Source: Leptospira terpstrae serovar Hualin str. LT 11-33 = ATCC 700639
GTDB lineage: Bacteria; Spirochaetota; Leptospiria; Leptospirales; Leptospiraceae
Reading direction: 5' to 3'
DNA length: 64,000 nucleotides
Assembly (NCBI RefSeq): GCF_000332495.1
Contig: NZ_AOGW02000016.1
Span: 62,001-126,000 of the forward strand
Positions 28,537-36,517 of the stretch are shown piece after piece; within the stretch, counting starts at the first letter, position 1; each line of letters starts with the position of its first letter. The notes under the pieces are model-generated. The model did not search any database. It saw only the letters and a program-made list of their open reading frames with translations, and was not told where the DNA came from. A program made the position numbers and the translations under genes.

Positions 28537-29406
28537 TTAGGAGATGGCTTCCGCTCCCCCTACGATTTCTGAAATTTCCTGCGTGATTTTTGCCTGACGA
28601 ACTCGGTTGTAACCGCGAGTCAGAAGTTTTATCATCTCACCTGCAGCGTCTGTTGCCGCTTTCATCGCCACTCTTCGTGCAATGTGTTCGGAAGCTACCG
28701 ACTCCAAAATGATCTTAACAAAAGTTGTTTTGATCACCATAGGAAGTAAGTTTTCCAAAATGGTTTTTGGATCTGGCTCATACAATACATCTGGACCAGA
28801 AGAACCTTTCGATCCAGTTTCTTCCATTTTTAAAGGAAGAACCGTAGTGATTTCTGGTTTTTGTGTGGCCGCCGAATAGTAATGAGTGGAAATAATTTCA
28901 ACAGAATCCACTGATTCATTTGCAAAACGTTCCATAAAGTAAGTTGCAAGATCATTGGCTTCTTTACTTCCCGCTTTATCATCAATATTGGTTTGTGAAG
29001 TTACCAATTCGATTTTTGCAAATTTAAAGAAGGCGATCGCTTTTTTTCCAGCAGCATGGACTTCCACTTCCACACCTTTGGACTTCAACTCTTCAATACG
29101 GTTTTTCACCATACGAAGTAAGTTGGAGTTAAATCCACCACATAACCCACGGTTAGCGGCAATTGCAAGGATAGCAACTTTTCGGATTTTGTCCGGCTTC
29201 CTTAAGTAAGGGCTGTGGATGATCGAAGCCAGGCTAGACAAAGAAGAAACTAACTCACGAGTCAAGTCAGCATATGGTTTTGCCGCATTGACCTTGTTAG
29301 TCGCTTTTTTTGCCTTTGCCGTGGAGACCATCTCCATGGTTCGAGTGATTTTTCTCGTGTTTTTAACCGAGTTAATCCTCTTTTTTATCTCACGCGGTGT
29401 CGCCAA
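28537..29406 (-). CDS. atpG: F1Fo ATP synthase gamma subunit
   Basis: A 289-aa central-stalk subunit. The N-terminal helix starts [20 protein letters not shown] and ends with [10 protein letters not shown]; the conserved middle strand is [13 protein letters not shown]. The C-terminal helix has [12 protein letters not shown] and [20 protein letters not shown], the gamma signature. It turns inside the alpha/beta ring. The gene lies 11 nt after atpA and 21 nt before atpD. Confidence 0.98.
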   Translation of the reverse strand: MATPREIKKRINSVKNTRKITRTMEMVSTAKAKKATNKVNAAKPYADLTRELVSSLSSLASIIHSPYLRKPDKIRKVAILAIAANRGLCGGFNSNLLRMVKNRIEELKSKGVEVEVHAAGKKAIAFFKFAKIELVTSQTNIDDKAGSKEANDLATYFMERFANESVDSVEIISTHYYSAATQKPEITTVLPLKMEETGSKGSSGPDVLYEPDPKTILENLLPMVIKTTFVKIILESVASEHIARRVAMKAATDAAGEMIKLLTRGYNRVRQAKITQEISEIVGGAEAIS

Positions 29407-29417
29407 GATCTTTCCCC

Positions 29418-30932
29418 TTAATTATTCTTTGTCAGAAAATGTTCAGCAATCGATTTGATTGTTTTTTGCAGAGCTGCTTCTTGTTTTACTTCTTTTGCAG
29501 TTCTGATTTCTTCTAAAATTTCCGGGTGTTGTTCTCTCATGGTTCTAAGCAGGAAAGATTCGAATTCACGAACTTTTGCCGTAGGAATTACATCCATAAA
29601 ACCTTTGGTAACCGCAAAAATTGAGATTACTTGTTCTTCTACAGGTGTGGGAGAGTTGTTAGGTTGTTTTAAAATTTCAAGAACTCGGTAACCACGATCC
29701 AACTGTGCTTGTGTCACTGGATCTAATTCTGTTCCCAACTGTGCAAATGCTTCCAAGTCACGGAACTGAGCCAAATCGGACTTAAGTGTTCCCGCTACTT
29801 TTTTCATCGCTTTGATTTGCGCTGCAGATCCTACCCGTGATACAGAAATCCCCACGTCCACCGCTGGGCGAAGGCCCGATGCAAATAGGTTGGACTGTAA
29901 GTAAATCTGACCATCTGTGATGGAGATTACGTTCGTTGGAATGTATGCTGATACTTCCCCTTCTTGTGTTTCAATGATAGGAAGTGCTGTCATAGACCCA
30001 CCACCAAATTTATCATCTAGTTTTGCTGCTCTTTCAAGCAAACGAGAGTGAAGGTAGAATACGTCCCCAGGATAAGCTTCACGACCTGGTGGGCGGCGAA
30101 GAAGGAGTGACATTTGGCGGTAAGCTACTGCTTGTTTGGAAAGGTCATCATACACAACAAGTGTTGCTTTTCCTTCTTCATACATGAAGTATTCAGCCAT
30201 AGTCGCACCAGAGTAAGGTGCAATGTATAACATTGGGGCAGGTTCCGATGCGTTTGCAGATACGATGATCGTGTACTCGAGAGCACCTTTTTCACGTAAC
30301 ATTTCGATAGTGGAAGCAACAGTAGATGCTTTTTGTCCAATCGCTACGTAAACGCAGATCACACCTTTCCCTTTTTGATTGATGATGGTATCGATCGCGA
30401 TGGATGTTTTTCCTGTTCCGCGGTCACCAATGATAAGCTCTCTTTGCCCACGACCGATTGGGATCATCGCATCAATTGCTTTGATTCCTGTTTGCATTGG
30501 TTCATGAACCGATTTTCTCATCGCAATCCCTGGAGCTGGTGACTCGACAGGTCTTGTTTTTTTTGCGTTCAGTGGTCCTTTCCCGTCGATCACTTCCCCA
30601 AGAGGGTTAAGCACACGGCCAAGGAGCTCCGGTCCTACCGGAACTTCGAAGATCTTTCCTACTCGTTTAACGGAAAAACCTTCTTCAATTTTAATATAAT
30701 CACCAAAGATTACAACCCCAACGGAGTTTTCTTCTAAGTTGAAGGCTTGTCCTCGAACTCCGTTTTGGAATTCAACAAGCTCTCCTGACATTACGTTTGT
30801 GAGTCCGTAAACTCTCGCAATCCCGTCCCCTACTTCGAGAACCGTTCCAACTTCTTCAACTTGAAGGTCTTTTTTGAAGTTTTTAATTTCTTGTTTTAGT
30901 ACCGACGTTACTTCGTCTGTTTTAATTTTCAT
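29418..30932 (-). CDS. atpA: F1Fo ATP synthase alpha subunit
   Basis: A 504-aa regulatory/catalytic-interface subunit. The nucleotide P-loop GDRGTGKT lies at residues 169-176, and the signature [22 protein letters not shown] is intact. The catalytic arginine finger is in the conserved segment [13 protein letters not shown]. The N-terminal beta barrel ([16 protein letters not shown]) and C-terminal helical domain are complete. Its start overlaps the atpH stop by 4 nt. Confidence 0.99.
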   Translation of the reverse strand: MKIKTDEVTSVLKQEIKNFKKDLQVEEVGTVLEVGDGIARVYGLTNVMSGELVEFQNGVRGQAFNLEENSVGVVIFGDYIKIEEGFSVKRVGKIFEVPVGPELLGRVLNPLGEVIDGKGPLNAKKTRPVESPAPGIAMRKSVHEPMQTGIKAIDAMIPIGRGQRELIIGDRGTGKTSIAIDTIINQKGKGVICVYVAIGQKASTVASTIEMLREKGALEYTIIVSANASEPAPMLYIAPYSGATMAEYFMYEEGKATLVVYDDLSKQAVAYRQMSLLLRRPPGREAYPGDVFYLHSRLLERAAKLDDKFGGGSMTALPIIETQEGEVSAYIPTNVISITDGQIYLQSNLFASGLRPAVDVGISVSRVGSAAQIKAMKKVAGTLKSDLAQFRDLEAFAQLGTELDPVTQAQLDRGYRVLEILKQPNNSPTPVEEQVISIFAVTKGFMDVIPTAKVREFESFLLRTMREQHPEILEEIRTAKEVKQEAALQKTIKSIAEHFLTKNN

Positions 30933-31492
30933 TCAAATGCTCCGACTGGGATTTTCTTTTGGAGGAGAGCCTCTTCAATTCCTGCAAGTTTTGCACGGAT
31001 CGAGGCATCGATTAAAAAGTCGTCTATATAGATTTTGAATCCACCGATGAGGTTAAGATCCGTATGTTCTGTGACACGAACATCGCGTCCGAACTTGGAA
31101 GAGATAGACTTGGTGATTCGATCTACAGCTTCTTTGCCAAGAGAATCTTTGGAAATAATGCGAAGAGAACTGCGATTTTTAAGTCGGTCCACCCCTGTTC
31201 TAAAATCTTCCAAAATATCCTTGAGGTATAGAAATCGATTCTTACGAACCACAAGTGTAATGAAGTTGGCAACGATTTCCGATGCCTTCCCTTGAACTGA
31301 CTTTTCAGCAGTTCGTTCTTTCTCGGAAGGATCAACTAACGGAGAAAGGAAATAATGGCGGATTGATTCATCGGAAAAGAAAATATCAACAAGCGTTGAA
31401 AGTTCCTCTTCCGTTGACTCAAGCGAGTTAGCTTCCTGAGCTAACTCCAAAAGTGCCGTTGCGTAAACCTTTGAAATTTGGTTCAGACTCAT
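30929..31492 (-). CDS. atpH: F1Fo ATP synthase delta subunit
   Basis: A 187-aa peripheral-stalk subunit (OSCP type). The N-terminal six-helix domain begins [16 protein letters not shown]. The C-terminal signature is [19 protein letters not shown] followed by [13 protein letters not shown], which is diagnostic of AtpH. It joins the b-subunit stalk to the top of F1. It overlaps both atpF and atpA by 4 nt, so translation is coupled through the operon. Confidence 0.97.
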   Translation of the reverse strand: MSLNQISKVYATALLELAQEANSLESTEEELSTLVDIFFSDESIRHYFLSPLVDPSEKERTAEKSVQGKASEIVANFITLVVRKNRFLYLKDILEDFRTGVDRLKNRSSLRIISKDSLGKEAVDRITKSISSKFGRDVRVTEHTDLNLIGGFKIYIDDFLIDASIRAKLAGIEEALLQKKIPVGAFE

Positions 31493-32013
31493 TTGATTTT
31501 AAGTTTATCGAGTTTTGCGATCTCTTTTTCGACAAAGGAAGCATAGTCTTCCTTCTTCAATTGTTTCTCCAAGATCTCACTCGCGATGAGAACGGACATT
31601 TCCACAATTTGGTGTTGCATTTCAGATAAAGCTCTGCCTTTCGCTAGTTCGATTTCTCGAATTGCGCTGTCTTTAATGCCTTTTACTTCATTGTGCGCTT
31701 CTTCCGTCAACCTTGTGCGGAGAGCAACTGCATCTTTTTTAGCTTCATCTACAATTTTATGCGCTTCTTCCGTCGCTTTGAAGAGTTGGTCTTTGTATTC
31801 TTTTAAAGACTTTTCTGCTTCTAGACGAAGAGTTTCCGCTTTGTTGATATCGCCTTGGATGCCGGACGCACGTTCTTCGAGAGCATGAAGGATCTTGTCC
31901 CATGCAAATTTTTTAAGAACGAAGACAACAACTGAGAAAGTGACCAGGGTCCAGATAACCAGACCCGGATTGACTTTCAGCAAATTGAAGCCGGAAGCCG
32001 CGAGGATAACCAA
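31489..32013 (-). CDS. atpF: F1Fo ATP synthase b subunit
   Basis: A 174-aa stator subunit. One membrane helix (residues 15-35, PGLVIWTLVTFSVVVFVLKKF) is followed by a long charged coiled coil (about 40-165) with IQGDINKAETLRLEAEKSL and typical alanine/glutamate heptads. The dimer holds delta and alpha to the a subunit. It lies 2 nt after atpE and overlaps atpH by 4 nt. There is one b gene, not a b/b' pair. Confidence 0.96.
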   Translation of the reverse strand: MVILAASGFNLLKVNPGLVIWTLVTFSVVVFVLKKFAWDKILHALEERASGIQGDINKAETLRLEAEKSLKEYKDQLFKATEEAHKIVDEAKKDAVALRTRLTEEAHNEVKGIKDSAIREIELAKGRALSEMQHQIVEMSVLIASEILEKQLKKEDYASFVEKEIAKLDKLKIK

Positions 32014-32015
32014 GA

Positions 32016-32300
32016 CTATTGTCCTTGTTCTACTTTAGTGGCACCAGCACCAATTGTTTTGTCAATTGAGCCATTGAGTTTGAGCGCGATAAGAAGAGCG
32101 ATCACCACTGCGAAAAGTGCTGCCCCTTCAATCATACCTGCTGCTACGTAAAGAACGAGTTGGATCTTTCCCGCTGCTTCTGGTTGGCGGCTAATGCTTT
32201 CTGCCACTGATCCACCAATTCTACCAATACCGATTCCTGCACCAAGTAATGCAAGTCCTGCTGCGAGTCCTACTGCGATGTATCCTAAACCGAATTCCAT
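32016..32300 (-). CDS. atpE: F1Fo ATP synthase c subunit
   Basis: A 94-aa proteolipid with two membrane helices joined by the polar loop SRQPEAAGK. Helix 1 carries the glycine series GAGIGIGRIGG; helix 2 carries the ion-binding glutamate E58 in AAGMIEGAALF. The residue after E58 is Gly rather than the Ser/Thr of sodium-type rings, so proton coupling is likely, by inference. The oligomer is the rotating ring. Spacing to atpF is 2 nt and to atpB 48 nt. Confidence 0.97.
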   Translation of the reverse strand: MEFGLGYIAVGLAAGLALLGAGIGIGRIGGSVAESISRQPEAAGKIQLVLYVAAGMIEGAALFAVVIALLIALKLNGSIDKTIGAGATKVEQGQ

Positions 32301-32348
32301 TGTTTTCGTTTCACTCCTGTGTGTTTTATAATATAAATAAAACCAATG

Positions 32349-33407
32349 TTAATGTCTATGCATCACAGTTCCGATGAACACGGTTGTGAGCAGAGAGAAA
32401 ATGAACGCTTGTAAAAAAGCTACAAGTAGTTCTAAAAAGTAAATGAGCACTGAACTGAGAACAGACACAGGTGCTATGAACCAATTTTCGCTCATAAAGA
32501 TAAAACCAAGTAACGCAAGGATCATAACGTGTCCTGCAGTCATGTTGGCAAGTAACCTCATCGTTAACGCAAAGGAACGTGCGATATGTGTTACAATAAA
32601 CTCAAGAACCCACATGAGTGGCCAGAGTGGGAGGGGAACTCCCTTAGGCACTGCATGTGCTACGAAGGAAATACCTTGGTAAGAGAAAGCAGTTCCGTAA
32701 ATAGTAAGTAATGTAATGGATGCTAAGGAAAGAGTGACACTAATATCACCCGTTGGTGTGATTCCAGACCAGATTTGACCAAATGTGTGAAGTGCATGCG
32801 GAGTGTGTTCATACAATCCAACAGCAACGAGTGCATCGGATGCCGCAACAGAGAGTTCGCCCACAGAAGGAACAAGACCAAAAAGGTTACAGAACAGGAT
32901 AAAGAAAAACAAAGAAAAGATATAGTGGTAATAAGAATGCCCATGGTGGTCAAGAGAGGCATCCACTACGTTTTCTTTTAAGTAAGAAACGAATGCCTCT
33001 ACACCGGATGTGAATTTGTTATGAACCTTTTTAGGATTTCTAGAAATCAAATTCGCTGCAGGGATAAATACGATGAACATAAAAAAACAAGCGATCCACA
33101 TCATGGTCACTCGTTTGGTAATGTGAAGGTCAAGTCCACCTAAGTAGTGATACTTTACTCCTTCGTGGTTTACGAAGACATCATGGTTTTCTGCATCGAA
33201 TCCTGGTTGGCCTTCTGTGACGATGGATCCACCAAAGTTTAATGGGAACACAGGAGCATCCCCTAAGTGGTGCGCCATAACTTCACTGAAGTCGAAGCCC
33301 TCGTCAGAGCTGTGCCCTTCCGAATCATTCGCAAAAAGATTCGTAAAACTAAGGGAAAAAACTAATAAAAAAGATAAAAAAAACCGATATTTAGACTTAT
33401 TTTCCAC
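32349..33407 (-). CDS. atpB: F1Fo ATP synthase a subunit
   Basis: About 352 aa from the GTG at 33407; a TTG at 33455 would add 16 residues. The N-terminus is signal-peptide-like (FFLSFLLVFSLSFTNLFA) and an extra periplasmic segment with several histidines precedes the first family helix, longer than in E. coli AtpB. The essential arginine lies in ALTMRLLANMTAGH, and PLWPLMWVLEFIVTHIARSF precedes it. AtpB forms the two proton half-channels. It overlaps the upstream AtpI-like gene by 11 nt if GTG is used. Confidence 0.93.
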   Translation of the reverse strand: MENKSKYRFFLSFLLVFSLSFTNLFANDSEGHSSDEGFDFSEVMAHHLGDAPVFPLNFGGSIVTEGQPGFDAENHDVFVNHEGVKYHYLGGLDLHITKRVTMMWIACFFMFIVFIPAANLISRNPKKVHNKFTSGVEAFVSYLKENVVDASLDHHGHSYYHYIFSLFFFILFCNLFGLVPSVGELSVAASDALVAVGLYEHTPHALHTFGQIWSGITPTGDISVTLSLASITLLTIYGTAFSYQGISFVAHAVPKGVPLPLWPLMWVLEFIVTHIARSFALTMRLLANMTAGHVMILALLGFIFMSENWFIAPVSVLSSVLIYFLELLVAFLQAFIFSLLTTVFIGTVMHRH

Positions 33408-33777
33408 TGAAATAGCTCGCAAATACAAGGAAAAGAAGGTGGACGAAATAGGCAATTAAAAATCCAGAAGTTGCCTCAAAAGGGTACTCTAGGACCTGTA
33501 AAGCAGTCAGAATGCCTAGATTTAGAAAAAAGGAGAGGAATACTGTGAAAAAGGGAAAGCCTGACTCTGACAAAGCAGGGATTTTTCTCGGAAGGAACCT
33601 GAGTTGTAAGATCGCCATTTGGATAGCAAACGACATGGCGCCACCGAAATAAAAGAGCAAACGATATCCATCCTCCACCAAACCAGCAGTTAGTGGAAGA
33701 CTTAGAATGAATACAACAATTAAGTAAGTAAAGTAATGTAAATGGAACCGTTTTAGATTGATGGTATTTAGATCCAT
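33397..33777 (-). CDS. AtpI-like membrane protein at the head of the ATP operon
   Basis: About 126 aa from the ATG at 33777. Four hydrophobic segments are visible, from TYLIVVFILSLPLTAGLV to FLIAYFVHLLFLVFASYFSG. Position directly upstream of atpB and four-helix shape match AtpI/AtpR-type ATP synthase assembly proteins, which help c-ring assembly, but the sequence itself is too divergent for me to be sure. The upstream frame extension crosses a dispersed GC-rich element and was not used. Confidence 0.68.
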   Translation of the reverse strand: MDLNTINLKRFHLHYFTYLIVVFILSLPLTAGLVEDGYRLLFYFGGAMSFAIQMAILQLRFLPRKIPALSESGFPFFTVFLSFFLNLGILTALQVLEYPFEATSGFLIAYFVHLLFLVFASYFSGK

Positions 33778-33850
33778 TAGTTGCAGTTTACTAGATGGAC
33801 GATTGGGGGCAAGAAGGAATGGCGGTGCGGAGGGGGATAAGATGGTATAG

Positions 33851-33899
33851 TTCCCCGCCCTAATCGAACTGGGTGGGGTAATCCACCCGCCACCCAATG
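33851..33899. repeat. Dispersed GC-rich intergenic element, copy A
   Basis: This 49-bp block contains CCCCGCCC, then GGGTGGGG, then CCACCCAAT. CCCCGCCC can pair with GGGTGGGG to form a hairpin. The same ordered blocks recur in the same orientation at 36306-36348. It is far more GC-rich than the surrounding intergenic DNA. It lies upstream of the ATP synthase operon, within the 242-nt gap from 33778 to 34019. I saw nothing else clear in that gap except a strong ribosome site at its right end. Confidence 0.7.
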
Positions 33900-34006
33900 G
33901 CTACCGTATATCACATGTTTGTTGGTTTGTTAAGTGGATTTTGCGACTCTCATTTTTTTTATTTAAGAAAGTTCACTTTTTTACTAGATCTTTGAGGAGA
34001 AGGATT

Positions 34007-34027
34007 ATGTTCTCACATTCTACATAG
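34007..34027 (+). other. Orphan translation start (strong ribosome site, 6-codon frame)
   Basis: GAGGAGAAGG at 33994-34003 is a near-ideal Shine-Dalgarno, followed at the right distance by an ATG at 34007. The frame codes only MFSHST and stops at 34027, inside the 3' end of the opposing lipoprotein gene. It may be the 5' remnant of a lost gene or a chance match. Confidence 0.35.
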
Positions 34028-35150
34028 GCAAAAGTGCATACTTCGTATTAAGATAAAAAAATACTTTCTGAACATCCGCATCCGAAAGGTCCGTATTAAA
34101 ATACAAAACCTCTACTAAATCTGCGTCTAAGTTCCCATTCCCTAAATAAAGAGAATTTGGTATTGAACCTCCCGAATAATCATACGATAAGGGAACTTGA
34201 GCTTTTAAATTACCATTCCAATACTCTCGAGCCGTTGACATTAAGACTTGGACTGAGCCCACAGTAAGAAATTCTGCTTTGGGGATAGGTAAAGCTGATA
34301 TAGTGGCACAGCTTGCTCCATTTCTACATACTAAGTATTGCGAAATAGGATGATTAATTGAAATCTCTCTTCCTTGACCACCATGTAAGTTTAATAAAGT
34401 GATTCCGCCAGCAATCGTATCAATTAATCTCATCACAAAAAATACACTTCCGCTATTTGTTACATACAACCCAACTGCTCCGGAAGTTAAATCCATTCGC
34501 GAGGCAGTTGCACTTCTATACTCAGCAATTGGATAACCATTAATCTGGTTCTTTTTAAATACGGGTCTTAAGCTCGCATTTGGCTGCGCTATATGATTCC
34601 CGTATCCACTGACATCCGACCAGGTTGCTATTGGATCTCCATCATTTAGTGTTAGTTGGTCAGCTTTAAACCAAAGCCGAAGGGACCCACCACCTAAAAC
34701 TCTTGGTGCTACCATTTGTATGGTATATTCATTTGTACTGCCATCAGCACCTGTCACAATGTAAGTTAAAGGTGAAAGATAGGAATTGGAAGTCACACCA
34801 CTGGTTTGCGGAACTCCATTGACAGAAACCGAAACTCCATTCGTCTTAAAGTTAGCAACATAAGATGAAATGGAAACAATAGATTCCGAAGTAATGACGA
34901 TTTGGTTTCCTTTAATGATACCAGCAATTCCGAGGCTCGGTATTGAATATTCTGTGATTTCCTTTGCGATAGTGGAAAGGTATATTTTTCCGCAGGTGGC
35001 GCTGGTATCAGATATTGCCCATTTTAATAACAAAGTGTCTTTAAACTTATTGCCAATAGGATCACACGGGTTTTCAGATAAAATATTTTTACAGGAGCAT
35101 AATAATAAGAAAATACTCCAATAAAATTGGCGTTTCAATGGAGTCAGCAT
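34020..35150 (-). CDS. Lipoprotein with LamG/concanavalin-like domain
   Basis: A 376-aa protein. The signal peptide runs to the lipobox LCSC with C20. An Ig/cadherin-like region at about 60-150 includes the DUF5018-style pattern TYIVTGADGSTNEYTIQ. Residues 155-376 form a laminin-G-like beta sandwich: LRLWFKADQLTLNDGDPIAT, WSDVSGYGNHIAQ and a terminal DLVEVLYFNTDLSDADVQKV. Such domains bind carbohydrates or host/matrix proteins. No operon partner is evident. It lies between the two copies of the GC-rich element. Confidence 0.8.
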   Translation of the reverse strand: MLTPLKRQFYWSIFLLLCSCKNILSENPCDPIGNKFKDTLLLKWAISDTSATCGKIYLSTIAKEITEYSIPSLGIAGIIKGNQIVITSESIVSISSYVANFKTNGVSVSVNGVPQTSGVTSNSYLSPLTYIVTGADGSTNEYTIQMVAPRVLGGGSLRLWFKADQLTLNDGDPIATWSDVSGYGNHIAQPNASLRPVFKKNQINGYPIAEYRSATASRMDLTSGAVGLYVTNSGSVFFVMRLIDTIAGGITLLNLHGGQGREISINHPISQYLVCRNGASCATISALPIPKAEFLTVGSVQVLMSTAREYWNGNLKAQVPLSYDYSGGSIPNSLYLGNGNLDADLVEVLYFNTDLSDADVQKVFFYLNTKYALLPM

Positions 35151-35278
35151 ACGTGAAATATATTTAATCTATATGAAATAGATATTTAAACCTAAATGAT
35201 GTTATATCGTTTAAGACATTCTTTTAAAACGTCAAGTGAGATATGAGGTAAATTATTTACTTTTTAGTGTATTTCTTG

Positions 35279-35719
35279 TTAGAGATTGCCTAAATGATCC
35301 AAGATCTCTTTTAGTTGGATGGCTTGTTTTTCTTCAATACCTGAAAAACAAAAAATTTGTTCAGGGATAGACTTTGCTTTCTCGCGCAATTGTTTTCCAA
35401 TTTTGGTGAGAGATACGATAACTATCCGTTCGTCGGATGGATTTCTTTTTCGTTGGATCAATCCATTTTGCTCTAGTCGTTTGAGTAAGGGTGTTAAAGT
35501 TCCAGAATCCAACTGCAATCGTTCTCCTAACCCACTGACAGTACTTTCCTCATCTTCCCAAAGCACTAACATCACAAGGTACTGGGGGTAGGTAAGACCC
35601 ACCGTCGCAAGGAGCGGACGGTAGATTTTCATCAATCGGTGCATCGAAGAATACAATGAGAAACAAATTTGGTTCTTCAAAAGAAGAACTTCATCTGTTG
35701 GATTCTTAACCTTTGACAA
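35279..35719 (-). CDS. MarR-family peroxide-sensing regulator (OhrR-like)
   Basis: A 146-aa winged-helix protein. The N-terminal NQICFSLYSSMHRLMK carries C19 at the position of the reactive cysteine of OhrR. The winged helix spans TYPQYLVMLVLWE to GTLTPLLKRLEQNGLIQRKR, with DERIVIVSLT in the wing. OhrR-type regulators lose DNA binding when the cysteine is oxidised by organic peroxides. The start overlaps the gpx stop by 14 nt, and a palindrome lies upstream of gpx, so it likely regulates this pair. Confidence 0.87.
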   Translation of the reverse strand: MSKVKNPTDEVLLLKNQICFSLYSSMHRLMKIYRPLLATVGLTYPQYLVMLVLWEDEESTVSGLGERLQLDSGTLTPLLKRLEQNGLIQRKRNPSDERIVIVSLTKIGKQLREKAKSIPEQIFCFSGIEEKQAIQLKEILDHLGNL

Positions 35720-36191
35720 GTTTTTCGATATCCTTTTCTATATCTTCTGGTTTTGTGATGGGTGCATATCGTTTCACAACGTTTCCATTTTTATCAATTA
35801 AGAATTTTGTAAAATTCCATTTGATGTCCAGCGAGCCGAAAATTCCAGGTGCTTGTTTTTTGAGGTGCAAGTAGAGTGGATCTGTATTTGGACCATTGAC
35901 TTCCAATTTTGAAAATATCGGAAAAGTCGTTGAGAATGTTCTTTCACAAAACAATTTGATTTCTGCATCTGTTCCTGGTTCTTGTTGTCCAAACTGATTG
36001 CATGGAAATGCCAATACTTCTAAACCTTTACCTTTCCAACGATCATAAGTTTCTTGAAGACCTTTGTATTGAGGGGTAAATCCGCACTCACTAGCTGTGT
36101 TCACAATCAACAATACTTTGTCTTTAAATTGTTCTAAGGGAACTTCCTCGGAACCTCGTTTCACCTTGATTTTGTAAAATTCATCTGACAT
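35706..36191 (-). CDS. Glutathione peroxidase-family thiol peroxidase
   Basis: About 161 aa from an ATG following GGGAG. All tetrad positions are present: C36 in NTASECGFTPQY, Q70 in FPCNQFGQQE, and W125-N126 in KWNFTKFLI. C36 is cysteine rather than selenocysteine. Bacterial members often use thioredoxin. The enzyme reduces hydroperoxides. It is the first gene of a gpx-ohrR pair, which fits peroxide-induced expression. Confidence 0.95.
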   Translation of the reverse strand: MSDEFYKIKVKRGSEEVPLEQFKDKVLLIVNTASECGFTPQYKGLQETYDRWKGKGLEVLAFPCNQFGQQEPGTDAEIKLFCERTFSTTFPIFSKLEVNGPNTDPLYLHLKKQAPGIFGSLDIKWNFTKFLIDKNGNVVKRYAPITKPEDIEKDIEKLVKG

Positions 36192-36212
36192 GTTTGGTCT
36201 CCCTATGCCATT

Positions 36213-36230
36213 TAGATTGTGCACAATTTA
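36213..36230. promoter_or_regulatory. Palindrome upstream of gpx-ohrR (candidate OhrR operator)
   Basis: ATTGTGCACAAT at 36216-36227 is a perfect 12-bp palindrome, extended to 18 bp with one mismatch pair. It lies 22 nt upstream of the gpx ATG at 36191. AATTGT/ACAATT half-sites resemble OhrR and other MarR-family operators. Assignment to the adjacent OhrR is inference. Confidence 0.6.
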
Positions 36231-36305
36231 ATTTTGTTCAATCTTTTTATTTTTATTTTTGGCGAAATTGCGTGGTAGCGGTGGATAAGGAGACGAATTT
36301 ATGTA

Positions 36306-36348
36306 TCCCCGCCCAGACTCGGGTGGGGAACTAGACCCACCACCCAAT
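36306..36348. repeat. Dispersed GC-rich intergenic element, copy B
   Basis: CCCCGCCC (36307-36314), GGTGGGG (36321-36327) and CCACCCAAT (36340-36348) repeat the order and orientation of copy A at 33851-33899. Copy B is shorter by a few bases between the first two blocks. It lies in the 326-nt gap between gpx (start 36191) and amt (start 36518). That gap also holds the two palindromes listed separately and no gene I can support. Confidence 0.7.
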
Positions 36349-36462
36349 ACTTTCGCCTTACCACAACCGGAAATATCCGGCCACCACCTTCGAGATTCTA
36401 AGAGATTTTTTACAAAAAAGTTCCTAGTTTTGCAGAATTGACTCGCTTTCAGAGACAAACCG

Positions 36463-36478
36463 TTCGTAATGATACGAA
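36463..36478. promoter_or_regulatory. Palindrome upstream of amt
   Basis: TTCGTA-ATGA-TACGAA is a perfect 6-bp inverted repeat with a 4-nt spacer, ending 39 nt before the amt ATG. It is placed as an operator near the promoter would be. I found no sigma-54 type TGGCAC/TTGC promoter in the gap. The binding protein is unknown. Confidence 0.45.
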
Positions 36479-36517
36479 TTTTATTTCTCATTTCAAAAAA
36501 GATATTTGGAGCAAACA

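Noticed and set aside
33778..33897. N-terminal extension of the AtpI-like frame
   Set aside because: It would translate the intergenic GC-rich element into a Gly/Pro-rich segment unlike the family.
35151..35278. AT-rich inverted repeat (ATCTAT/ATAGAT) between the lipoprotein gene and ohrR as an origin or attachment site
   Set aside because: Short arms in very AT-rich DNA are expected by chance; no integrase, DnaA-box cluster or tRNA end nearby.
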